From positions 4,311,022-4,331,021 of the forward strand of contig BLFN01000134.1 in the NCBI GenBank assembly GCA_014634225.1: DNA of 20,000 bases. Reading direction: 5' to 3'. Of this stretch, positions 8,641-16,539 are shown in pieces; position 1 is the first letter of the stretch; the number at the start of each line of letters is the position of its first letter. This DNA is from Acropora yongei (lineage: Eukaryota > Cnidaria > Anthozoa > Scleractinia > Acroporidae). The translations under genes were made by a program, and so were the position numbers. The notes beneath the pieces were generated by a model. That model was not told where the DNA came from and made no database searches. It worked only from the letters and a program-made list of their open reading frames with translations.

Positions 8641-9780
8641 AAATAAATCTCTCCATGCGAAAAACCATGCGTTGAGATCCATACAGCTCCTCTTTGACTT
8701 GGTAGAAGGGAATCAAACCTGTTTCTCTTCTGCTGCTTTCGGATGGATTGTCTCAACTTCCGCAGTACTCTATCTTGATTTGATTCTTTTCTAATCCTGT
8801 CCAGTACCACTGCATGCTCTGTAGTAATCACTGCTTTCAATACCCTTCCTGTGTCGTCATTTCCAATGGATGGCAATGGGTGTCTCGACAAGAAATCTAA
8901 AGGATCTACTTCATCTCTCCCAGGTTCATACTTCATTTCAAAGTCCACATCCTGCTTGTCCATAACCGACTTTTCAATGCGAGGGGGAAGCTTTGCGGAC
9001 GGTTTGCTGAACATTGGTAATAATGGCCTGTGTGCTGTTACGATTGTAAACCTTGGGGCACACTGAGAGGTACATACCAAACCAATCGTTTGCCCATTTC
9101 ACACACAACGCAGCCTTTTCTGTCTGACTGTACCTTTTTTTTCCTCAACCGTCAGTGACCGACTCTTGAAATGTACTGGCTGCAAACTAGGCTACTGGTT
9201 GTAACAACACTTTGGCTACCCAGTCCTTACCCGCAAAAGCCCACGGGGTAAAGCCTCTATGGGGCAGCGCCTCCGTTGGCGACTGAATCTGTGGGTCGCG
9301 GCTGCTCGCTTCCGCAGCCGGCGGTACCCCTACTCCGAAGAGTGCACTTTTGGCTTACAGCACATAATAGACAAGCTGCCAGAAGGGGCCGTTATAGGGT
9401 CGCGGTGCGGATTGCTGGAAGAGAACCGCAGATACCCCTTCATTGTAGCTGGCTTCCACACGTACAATAATTGGTAATTTGTGGTTGTAAAATGCAATTG
9501 TGACCCTGCTTTTAATAGCCCCTTTAACTTCCTCAAATGCCTTGAGTTGTACTGGTCCCCACTGGAACTTGGTCTCGGTTCTTGTCAAGTTTCTAAGTGG
9601 TTTCTTAAGCGATGCATATCGGGGTATGAATTTTGACAAGTACCCGGCCATCCCAAGAAAACTTCTGATCTCGGACTTTGACATGGGGGGTTCACATTCG
9701 TAAATAGTTTGCACCTTCTCTGGCGTCGGCTTAAGGCTTTCCTGGTCAAGTCCATTACCATAAAACGTAATCTGGATCTG
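8641..9780 (-). pseudogene. Gypsy-type RT C-terminus and RNase H, degenerate
   Basis: Reading on the - strand, ITFYGNGLDQ and KPTPEKVQTIYE near 9765-9700, then SFLGMAGYLSKFIPRYASL and TKFQWGPVQLKAFEEVK, form the RT thumb and connection. RNase H follows: VEASYNEGVSAVLFQQ replaces the usual DAS start (first catalytic D changed to E), then RYSQTEKAALCVKWAND near 9133 (glutamate kept), then FTIVTAHRPLLPMF, where the usual TDH aspartate is A. VDPLDFLSRHPLP near 8900-8860 marks the end of RNase H. RNase H is split by about 200 bp of unrelated GC-rich DNA (9200-9410). The RT palm with its YxDD motif is absent upstream, where the inverted gag segment begins. Confidence 0.85.
9200..9410. other. GC-rich insert inside the RNase H homology
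   Basis: RNase H homology stops at about 9412 and resumes at about 9195 (- strand), positions that should be only a few residues apart. The intervening ~200 bp is clearly GC-richer than the surrounding element, including GCGGCTGCTCGCTTCCGC near 9298. It matches nothing I recognise. It is open in more than one frame on the + strand, probably because of its composition. Confidence 0.65.
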
Positions 9781-9839
9781 ACGGAAATAAAGCGGACAAA
9801 AAGGATTTGATGATTATTTACAGAGGAAATGAGATAGCC

Positions 9840-10425
9840 CGCTTGAAAAACAGTTACCTGATCGGGAGACGGGCGATATGTATAAAAAACTGCGTACGAA
9901 GTTAAAGGCCGTTTTACTCCGAAGAAGAAAGAACATCATGCCCGCTATTTATTCTTCAAGATGAGGTCGCACGTAGGCGAAACTGTAAGCGTATATGCAG
10001 CGAGATTAAGAGAGAAGATGAAAGAGTACGAATTTGGAGATACATTTGATAAAAGAATCTTTCAACATATACTTGAGACCATTGATAACAAGATATTAAT
10101 CGAGAGGGCCATTAGCAAGACATGGGACCTCACAAGATTCCTTACTGAAGCAAGCGAGACCGAAGATATTGCGCGCCAGATACAAGATATGGGAACGGAA
10201 CTTTTGAGGATTACTAGGTGCACATGTGAAAGGAGCGGATTGTCCGGTGTTTGGAATTAAATGTTATAAATGTCATAAATGGAATCCTTTCGCAGTTGTG
10301 TATAAATCCCAGAGTAACAGATTTAGAAAACAGAAACCAGAAAAAGGTAAAGTCAAAAGAAGGATAAAGAAGACGACAGAAGCGGGAAAAACCACAAGGT
10401 CTGATAATTAACTCTTCGGACAACC
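9840..10425 (+). pseudogene. Gypsy-type gag, degenerate and inverted relative to its element
   Basis: On the + strand, frames join to PDRETGDMYKKLRTKLK (from about 9857), then FTPKKKEHHARYLFFKMRS and VGETVSVYAARLREKMKEY, then CEFG-like EFGDTFDKRIFQHI, LTRFLTEASETEDIARQIQDM. This matches the retrotransposon gag capsid pattern. After a frameshift near 10210 comes CPVFGIKCYKCHKWNPFAVV (10241-10300), a CCHC zinc knuckle whose H and last C are replaced by P and Y, so RNA binding through it should be lost. The first part is one frame off the main frame. The strand is opposite to the LTRs, primer-binding site and pol. Around 125 bp upstream of gag homology to the breakpoint is unassigned. Confidence 0.85.
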
Positions 10426-10459
10426 AGCAGAGCACTAATCGCCAGCGAGAAAAGTTAGG

Positions 10460-10750
10460 GAGATAGGAGGAGTGAGTACTACTAGCAGGTGTGTTAAAGT
10501 GAATTTGAATTATGTGTATGTGCAAATGCGAGCGGATAGGGGTGCAGACGTTAACAATATGGATGAGCATCAATTTAAGGCATTTGTACATAGGTCGAGT
10601 GTTAAACCAGTTCCTCAACCGAGCAACGTGAAATTATGCACCCTGCAACACAGACTTGATGTTACGGGAGAACTCCGCGCAACAATACGCAATGACACTC
10701 GTGTTAGACTGGTGACGTTTGTTGGCGTACTTGGGATAATTAAATCCCAT
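10460..10750 (+). pseudogene. Gypsy-type aspartic protease, degenerate and inverted
   Basis: Downstream of gag on the + strand, the reading CVKVNLNYVYVQMRADRGAD, then VNNMDEHQFKAFVHRS, KLCTLQHRLDVTGELRATI and VGVLGIIKSHP resembles the retropepsin domain that follows gag in gypsy elements. The catalytic D-S/T-G-A motif reads DRGA (10535-10546), so the serine/threonine is lost and activity is unlikely. Homology stops at the proline codon near 10750, inside the primer-binding-site sequence that runs on the other strand. It lies in the same inverted block as gag. Confidence 0.8.
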
Positions 10751-10761
10751 CCTCGTCGCCA
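10745..10761 (-). promoter_or_regulatory. Primer-binding site next to the 5' LTR
   Basis: On the - strand TGGCGACGAGGATGGGA starts one base after the LTR end. Its leading TGG is complementary to a tRNA CCA 3' end, as expected where a tRNA primes minus-strand synthesis. The matching tRNA is not determined. Confidence 0.8.
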
Positions 10762-10762
10762 A

Positions 10763-10925
10763 TATTAAGACTCGCAAAACAGATATCAACCGTCAAGAAA
10801 AAAAGTATATTTATTACAAACGTGCGAGCATATATAATCAAGGGCCTGGGCCCACCTCTTGTTGTAGTCACGAGGTATAATAATTCACATATAGGCCACC
10901 AAATATAACATTGGTCATCACAACA
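10763..10925 (-). repeat. 5' LTR of the gypsy-type element (163 bp)
   Basis: Direct repeat of 6989-7148. On the - strand it starts TGTTGTGATGACC and ends CGAGTCTTAATA. It carries GATTATATA (10831-10839) as a TATA-like promoter element and AATAAA (10810-10815) as a possible polyadenylation signal. It differs from the 3' LTR by many substitutions and small indels. Confidence 0.9.
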
Positions 10926-10930
10926 GTACT
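10926..10930. repeat. Target-site duplication, GTACT (right copy)
   Basis: Identical to 6984-6988 and directly abutting the LTR end. Confidence 0.85.
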
Positions 10931-11049
10931 CAAACTGATCTCTGAAGACAGGTTCAGTGAAACCGGTGTATATGATTAGTGATCAATAACACAGTTTAAA
11001 CTAATCTCCCACATCCTCGTCGCCGCTTTTAACTCAGTCGAAGCTGTTT

Positions 11050-11143
11050 TTCTGCACTTACCAAAAGTTAATAGAAGAAGAACAAGAAACGAAAATAGCT
11101 AACAAATACTGGAAAATATTGGAGACTGGGAGTAACGCCATAA
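11050..11143 (-). repeat. Repeat segment C2, copy of 12105-12202
   Basis: Both copies share ACAAGAAACGAAAATAGC, AAATACTGGAAAATATTGGA and GGGAGTA-CGCCATAA with few changes, and the similarity extends weakly to an ACTTACC block (11056-11062 here, 12113-12119 there). This copy follows the RT fragment in - strand order. It is probably element end sequence of the DIRS-type element. Confidence 0.85.
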
Positions 11144-11280
11144 CCCACTTTAATGATAGTCAAAAAATGAACATAGCTACAGCAAAGGTAATCAAACTAA
11201 AGCTACATGTAAGCGTACCAGGGCGGCCAGAATTCCGATCAAACATTCGTCAAAAAATATTGATTAGTGATGGGTACTTT

Positions 11281-11704
11281 TAGTGGTCTGGAGAAAGATC
11301 AACATGGTAACATCCAGATTTGAGGTCCCAGGTAAACTTAAAGGGAACGAATTGACAATAAACATGTCTACGATCCATCACTAAGTTAAGGGAAGCATCT
11401 TGCTCTCCGCAACTGTCATAGGGTTAACCCAAAAAGGAGGCTCACTATACTCCATAATACTACCATTGCCCAAAAGCTCTAAAATTGCATGAACAACAAA
11501 GCCAGGATTCCTAAGGGCTGACAAAATATCGCTTAAGAAACACGGGGCTGGAAAACTAACAAAAGGAATCCGATAGTCGTGCGAAATGGTATCGAGAGTA
11601 AAATGAGGAGCATCTAAGTTGGACGCCCAAAAACTAAAAGAGGACTTTAAAAGGCCCTTAACTCCTGCATACACTTTGCCGGCACAATTTCTCTGAAAAA
11701 CCAA
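11281..11704 (-). pseudogene. DIRS/PAT-type retrotransposon reverse transcriptase, N-terminal part
   Basis: On the - strand an open stretch reads GVKGLLKSSFSFWASNLDAP, then YRIPFVSFPAPCFL, ILELLGNGSIMEYSEPPFWV and NPMTVAESKMLPLT, which matches the start of the RT domain of tyrosine-recombinase retrotransposons (DIRS family). After a stop, LVMDRRHVY joins directly to FTWDLKSGCYHVDLSPDH, RT motif A with its catalytic D at 11325-11327. The usual ~20-30 residues between these blocks are missing, an internal deletion. The later RT motifs, RNase H and the tyrosine recombinase are not found. The call rests on conserved strings known in the family. Confidence 0.8.
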
Positions 11705-11905
11705 TAGAAAGCAATCACACTAACTAGAGAATGAGAGTCCTCCCTTTCATCTAGTCAGTCTCAGCGGGGGTTGGCGTTTGAAAAATCAGACGAATTCGAA
11801 CAAAAAAACACTCAAGTGGCCGAACTGCCTACACTATGAAAAAAAAAAAAAATATTATCAGTTAGCCTGATTAGCTGAGAAGGGCGAAAACATAAAATAG
11901 AACAA

Positions 11906-12058
11906 AACGAAACTGTAGGACGTAGGCGTTCACAGACCCGAAGGATGAATACGAATGAACAAGACACTTATATTATACTATGTATGCAAACTACCCAACG
12001 CCACTTAAATACCGAGGCAAAAAGAGACACTATGATACCTAATTAACCGTATAAGAAC
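11906..12058 (-). repeat. DIRS-type leader copy B
   Basis: Diverged direct repeat of 12845-12995. Shared blocks include GGCGTTCACAGA, GGATGAATACGAA, GAACAAGACACTT, TTAAATACCGAGG and TTAACCGTATAA. In copy A this sequence precedes the gag start codon; here it lies upstream of the RT fragment and no gag follows. Confidence 0.9.
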
Positions 12059-12104
12059 GTGCAGGAAACAAATATCTGCTAAATTGCGTACCGCAGATAT
12101 TTTT

Positions 12105-12202
12105 GCATCTGAACTTACCATAAAATTATAGAAATACAAGAAACGAAAATAGCCAGCAAATACTGGAAAATATTGGATATGGCCTGGGAGTACCGCCATA
12201 AA
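12105..12202 (-). repeat. Repeat segment C1, copy of 11050-11143
   Basis: It lies between the end of the gag fragment and leader copy B. It contains a 64-codon open frame whose translation I do not recognise. Its position admits two readings: the 3' end of the first broken element, or the outer 5' end of the second one. Confidence 0.8.
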
Positions 12203-12226
12203 TCCGAAGGTGAAAACAAAGGAAGT

Positions 12227-12832
12227 CTAACGTGTAAAGTAAAGAAAGTTACTTATTTCAAAACAAGGCCCCAAAAGCTGCGAAGAGCTATAAACCCTTC
12301 GATTAGGCTGACCACTCGTAGAATAGGAAGGGCCTAAACGGGGAGAAAAAGCTCTGGAGGTAGAAGACGCCGATTCTTTTCGATCTGTGGGACGGAGACG
12401 ACGACGCCTTTCCTTGGTTTTTCTCTCAGCCTTTCTCTGCACCCTGTATATCCTCTTCTCGTCGTCAGAGTTTGAAGGCAGCTCGTCCAAAAGATATTCA
12501 TTGACCGAAGACCAGCCAAAATCACTCCTATCGGCCATTTTAATCACCTTTATCCTCTTCAGTACCCAGGTCCAAGGCGGCCCTGACCTTGTACGATTTT
12601 GCTTTCAACGCGGCGGATGCTCCATCAAATTCGTTCACCACTTGAACGGCATAGTTCAGCTGCTGTTGGTTTCCCTTTCTCAAACCTGCGTAAGGTTATT
12701 GGCTAAAGGACCAATAGACTCGGCAACGGAAGACTTAATTAACCCGGTAATGGCAGGGCTGATTGAAGTGCCTGAGTTGTCGTTCACAGCAGCAGTCGAA
12801 ACCGAAGATCCTTGCTCCCGCTCCTTGGGCAT
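12227..12832 (-). pseudogene. DIRS/PAT-type retrotransposon gag-like ORF1, broken
   Basis: The likely start is the ATG at 12832, which follows the leader repeat. It reads MPKEREQGSS and continues for 50 codons to a stop at 12680. Homology then shifts frame to NQQQLNYAVQVVNEFDGAS and stops again, and shifts once more to ADRSDFGWSSVNEYLLDEL, DEKRIYRVQRKAERKTKERR with a basic tail, ending in LLGPCFEISNF near 12250, where a CxxC zinc knuckle would be expected. ADRS-FGW followed by an acidic DELxxxSDDEKRI stretch and a Lys/Arg-rich coiled region is typical of ORF1 in DIRS-like elements. Two frameshifts and a decayed zinc knuckle make it non-functional. The + strand open frame here is a shadow. Confidence 0.8.
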
Positions 12833-12844
12833 AGTGACAGATGA

Positions 12845-12995
12845 GACGAAACTGTGGGTTATAGGCGTTCACAGAACCGCAGGATGAATACGAAAGAACA
12901 AGACACTTGTACATCCCTATACAAACTACTTAACACCATTTAAATACCGAGGAACAAACAGACACAATAATACACCTATTTAACCGTATAACAAC
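12845..12995 (-). repeat. DIRS-type leader copy A
   Basis: Diverged direct repeat of 11906-12058, located immediately 5' of the gag-like ORF on the - strand. It probably belongs to the transcribed leader or terminal repeat of the element. Confidence 0.9.
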
Positions 12996-15200
12996 AAATA
13001 ATTTATTTGCCAATGAGACACTTTGTCTTACGTGACCGTGTGCCTCTGTCTGTGTGAACAGCTTAGTGTATCTCCTATAGAGTAAAGGCCACTCTGTAAG
13101 CTTTTTAATTCCAACATGGCGGATTAATAGAGTTGACGTTCCTCCTCGTGCATATGTCAGACTATTTTCATTTTGCTTTGGAGTGTTTTTCTTGCAAATA
13201 TTAAGAGCTTGAACTTCGTGCTAGGCCTTGTGGATGCGGGCAAAGTATACCATCATAGTCGCAAGTGAATGACGAATCCCACGCTTTTGTGTCGACCTCA
13301 GATCTCCTGCTTTACAACTGAAGGTTGTTCACTGATCAATGGCAATAAAATCTTTTAATAACTACTACCTTGATAAATGGAAGCTCATGAGGACATATTG
13401 GCAGATCTACAATAACCTGACAATGCTATGTTGGACGGCAATTATAGTTTTATTCGTTCCGCATGCTTGGAGAGGCGTTGTGATTACTTGATTGTATTCC
13501 ACAGGTAGCTGTGAATTCATCTTATCAAAAATTATTCTTTATGGCATACTCAAAATGGATGAGTCTGAAAGCCCTTCACGATGTTTTTCGCTTTTAGCAT
13601 TGCATTGTAATGACAAAAATCAACTGAACACAACAAGTCTGAATTGCAAACCAGTTTATCAACACAGAACCACGCCTTTTACTTTTCTTTCCTTGACCTG
13701 ATGGTGATCATGCTTAGCTGTTTTTGTTTGTTGTTAATGTTTAGTTGAATCATAGTTATTGACTATGGTTAAATTTTGGTGAACTTTAATGTGTCAGTAT
13801 TGTTACAAATTACTTGGAAATGGTGAGTTGGTGGGTCAAAGTTGAAAACCTGAACAATTCACTACTAATTTGCAAGCCTTAATGAATAACAAATGAAAAG
13901 AAGTTGTTTCCAAATATGTCTGTAATACCAGCACATTTGTTATTTATTAGCTATGTCCAAAAAATTATTCTATAGACTTACTTTGCCATTACTTCATTTT
14001 TGTGTGTCACTGACATTTTTTGTTTTATGTGTCTTTATTATTTATCACATTTCTGAAATGTCCTCTCAATCTGGCCTCCATTTAGATAGGTAATTTTTGT
14101 AAGTTTGGTCAGATTAGTTGTTCTTATCATTTTTTTTTTCTTTTTCAATTTCATCATTTTTCAGTCGCAGCCCTTGTGCACTTTCATTCTGGCTTCGTCC
14201 CATAACCTCTGCAGTTTTGGTCACATTTGTTGTTTTCAGCCTTTTTGCTGCCCCATGACAAAACTTTTGTAATGTCCGCAATCAAGTTCAATTTGAAAAC
14301 CGACCAACGAATGTCGTAAATTGAATCCTAGTTACCGTAAGGCGACAGAAATTACGTTTATTTTATTAACGTTTAAGGCTTACATAACTGAACAATATGT
14401 CAGATAAACATAAGATTTAAAATGAATATACACAAAAAAATACACGTAACATTTAAATATAGGAAAAGAAAAGCGAAAGAAAGGAGATGACACGTAAGTA
14501 AAATAGAGAATATTTAAAGGAACACCAAGAGATTTATGATGCTTATCACGGATAATCAAATTTTGTGCTCCTGGAATTAGTAAAATCAGACAATGCTACG
14601 TGATTACATCATTTATTAGGGCAATGTCTTTGATAAAGAGCCAGCTGGTATGAATCTTAATGATAGCCATAACTTTGCGATTTGAAAATGTTATTCCAGA
14701 TTCGATCAGTGGAGTTAGATGGGCACAAAATAAAGTCATAATTTTAACATCATATGTACTACAAGAGACATCAGAGACTACAGAAAATTTTGCAATTTAC
14801 CTAGACATAATTGTTAATTATAAATATTAGTAACTATAGTAATTGGTAGGTAGACGATATATTTTTAGTAACCTTTGACTATTTAAGTTGGGTTTTTCTT
14901 TTTAAAACATTGAAAAACTTCAATTTTTCGGACTTCTTCTTTAAATGGATATATCTATTTGATATTAACATTTCAAGATAATTAATAAATAATGGTGTAG
15001 CAACTCCTTTCCTTTCAGTAAAAAGGGGAGTCCGACAGGATAAGAAGAACTTTGTTGAACTGCAAGTTTAAGTTTTTGAAATGGTTTTGAAAACAATTAT
15101 AGGAAAGGGGAGATGCTGTGTTTTCGGCCTTTCTAGTTCATTGCCATGTTTGGGCATGCCCATATGAGGAGAACCTGACCTTATTATAGTAAGCTTCCCG
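12996..15200. other. Long AT-rich stretch with no recognised gene
   Basis: Scanning both strands gives only short open frames without known motifs, such as 69 codons at 13492-13701. It contains T-rich tracts (around 14130-14150), a perfect palindrome TGGGCATGCCCA at 15154-15165 (approximate), and no repeats shared with the rest of the window that I noticed. It may be intron or old unrecognisable repeat. Confidence 0.5.
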
Positions 15201-15201
15201 C

Positions 15202-15369
15202 ATGCGACAAAATCGCACTGTGCAAATTGAAGTGAATTCCGAGGTAATATACAAGGCTAAGGCACCTCGGCAGCAAACATTTCTATTTCACTTCAGCACA
15301 GCGGATAAAAAGGTCACTGAACCAACACCAAAACTTCGGCACAAGGGCAGCAGATTTCCTAAGTTAAAG
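15202..15369 (+). other. Possible isolated host exon (weak)
   Basis: An open frame starting MRQNRTVQIEVNSEVIYKAK runs 56 codons to AAAG, followed directly by GTAAGTAAG, a near-perfect 5' splice donor, in phase 0. The protein has no family I recognise; it is basic and ends PKLRHKGSRFPKLK. One splice-like site and one short open frame could easily arise by chance, so this is only a candidate. Confidence 0.2.
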
Positions 15370-15500
15370 GTAAGTAAGGGAGTATTCATTGCAGGACAAT
15401 TAGGTTGCGTGAAAGCGACGTGAAAGGTCAGCACAGTGACTGCGGACGTGTACAAAAATAACGGCGGGACCGTGGAAAGTGCAGCGTCGTAGTTACGAAT

Positions 15501-15560
15501 GACCTAAAATGATCTAAAATGACATAAGATGACATAAAATGATGTAAAATGATCTAAAAT
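15501..15560. repeat. 10-bp minisatellite, six units
   Basis: Six in-phase decamers follow each other: GACCTAAAAT, GATCTAAAAT, GACATAAGAT, GACATAAAAT, GATGTAAAAT, GATCTAAAAT. The consensus is roughly GAYVTAAAAT. Confidence 0.95.
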
Positions 15561-15566
15561 GGTTTA

Positions 15567-15612
15567 AGCCCTAAATCGTAAACTTTAACCCTAACTCTAA
15601 CCATAAACCCTT
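15567..15612 (-). repeat. Short degenerate telomere-like patch
   Basis: GCCCTAAATCG, TTTAACCCTAACTCTAACC and ATAAACCC are variants of the CCCTAA hexamer seen at 3511-3640, starting directly after the decamer array. Confidence 0.6.
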
Positions 15613-15955
15613 ACGCTTTCACTTTTAAATACCATTGTAGCTCGCGTTAGGTCATTGCAGATCGTTTAAGATCATTTTCATTCCTTCTTTTAGTAACTAT
15701 GATGCAGCGTGTTGTGTATGTAAATAACTGCACGGCTACGGCAACAGCTTTTTAAAAGAGATTTGTCAGTCAGGGGGTATTCTTTCATCTATTCCTGTTT
15801 AGAGCCATGTGTGGTTAGTTCCCTCAAGGAGAGATCGATCGTAATATTTTTTGTAATCGCATTATGTAAAACATACGAGGCAACTGTAGCACAAAATAAA
15901 CATATTTACGCGACATCTACTGCATCGTGTTTAGTATCAAGTGGAAGTGGATAGG
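15613..15955. other. No recognised gene
   Basis: The left part (about 15640-15710) is a rough inverted counterpart of the decamer region. The remainder holds a 63-codon open frame with no recognisable motif. Confidence 0.4.
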
Positions 15956-15958
15956 AGT

Positions 15959-16007
15959 GGTCTCGCAAAAGAGACCTTTGTACAAGGGGCATTTCGAAAG
16001 CCCCTTG
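15959..16007. repeat. Two adjacent perfect hairpins
   Basis: First hairpin: GGTCTC at 15959-15964 pairs with GAGACC at 15971-15976 around a six-base loop. Second hairpin: CAAGGGGC at 15983-15990 pairs with GCCCCTTG at 16000-16007 around a nine-base loop that is itself mostly palindromic (TTTCGAAA). Only six bases separate them. Confidence 0.8.
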
Positions 16008-16170
16008 AATAACTTTAATGCTGCTAAAATATCAGTACGTAAGCGACATCTGTTGTTGATGTGATCATTAAATAAATAGGTGTAAATTGCTTTAAGGGAT
16101 GCCGGGAAAGAGAACTCTAATTACATTAACTCTGTGCAAACCATATCATGCACTCCAAGGAAAGGCCCAA

Positions 16171-16205
16171 GTTAACTTTTAACGCTTTAACTGCCGTAGG
16201 CGCCC

Positions 16206-16274
<69 letters not shown>

Positions 16275-16297
16275 CAGTGAAAGGGTTAAGCGTTAAC
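16171..16297. mobile_element. MITE-like repeat with 25-bp terminal inverted repeats
   Basis: The ends GTTAACTTTTAACGC...CTGCC (16171-16195) and GGCAG...GCGTTAAC (16273-16297) are reverse complements at 21 of 25 positions. Inside, GATTTTACTC occurs twice around GTCTAACGCCAGAC. It resembles a dispersed palindromic repeat I associate with coral genomes (remembered, not searched). There is no coding capacity, consistent with a non-autonomous DNA element. No clear target duplication was found. Confidence 0.65.
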
Positions 16298-16539
16298 ATG
16301 CCAGCTCCTTTTTTCTACAAGAAATGAGAAGGACGTAAAAAGGAACATTCACGAATTCCTTTCGCCTTCATCTGTCATTTAACAACGAAGCATGCATTGC
16401 TGTCTTGTGAATTTGTGATGCTTTCAGGATGTGCATTGGAAATGTCATACTTATTTCGGTCCGTTTATTTTTGTTCTTTCGACTTCAACTCGTACAATGA
16501 GAGAAAAAAATTAGCTCCAGATATTTCACGGACGATGGG
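16298..16539. other. No recognised feature
   Basis: Sequence between the MITE-like repeat and the transposase stop codon. It may include the 3' end of the Tigger element, but I could not find a terminal inverted repeat. Confidence 0.35.

Larger units (their letters stand above)
6989..10925 (-). mobile_element. Ty3/gypsy-type LTR retrotransposon, degenerate and internally rearranged
   Basis: The element runs on the - strand: 5' LTR 10763-10925, primer-binding site 10745-10761, internal region, polypurine tract 7149-7160, 3' LTR 6989-7148, with a perfect GTACT target duplication outside. RNase H and integrase homology lie on the - strand as expected. The gag and protease homology (about 9840-10750) lies on the + strand, opposite to the LTRs, and the reverse transcriptase palm is absent. 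The 3.9-kb length is short for a gypsy element, fitting loss of the gag N-terminus, leader and RT palm. The LTRs agree at roughly four of five positions by eye, so the insertion is old. It is non-autonomous: no domain is open throughout. Confidence 0.9.

Noticed and set aside
9259..9477. + strand open frame across the GC-rich insert
   Set aside because: Some stretches look protein-like, but it runs on from the insert into the complement of the RNase H coding region, so it is probably a by-product of composition.
12387..12887. 166-codon open frame on the + strand
   Set aside because: Antisense shadow of the DIRS-type gag and leader.
15154..15165. TGGGCATGCCCA palindrome resembling a p53 half site
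   Set aside because: Only one half site is present with no adjacent partner; chance is the better explanation.
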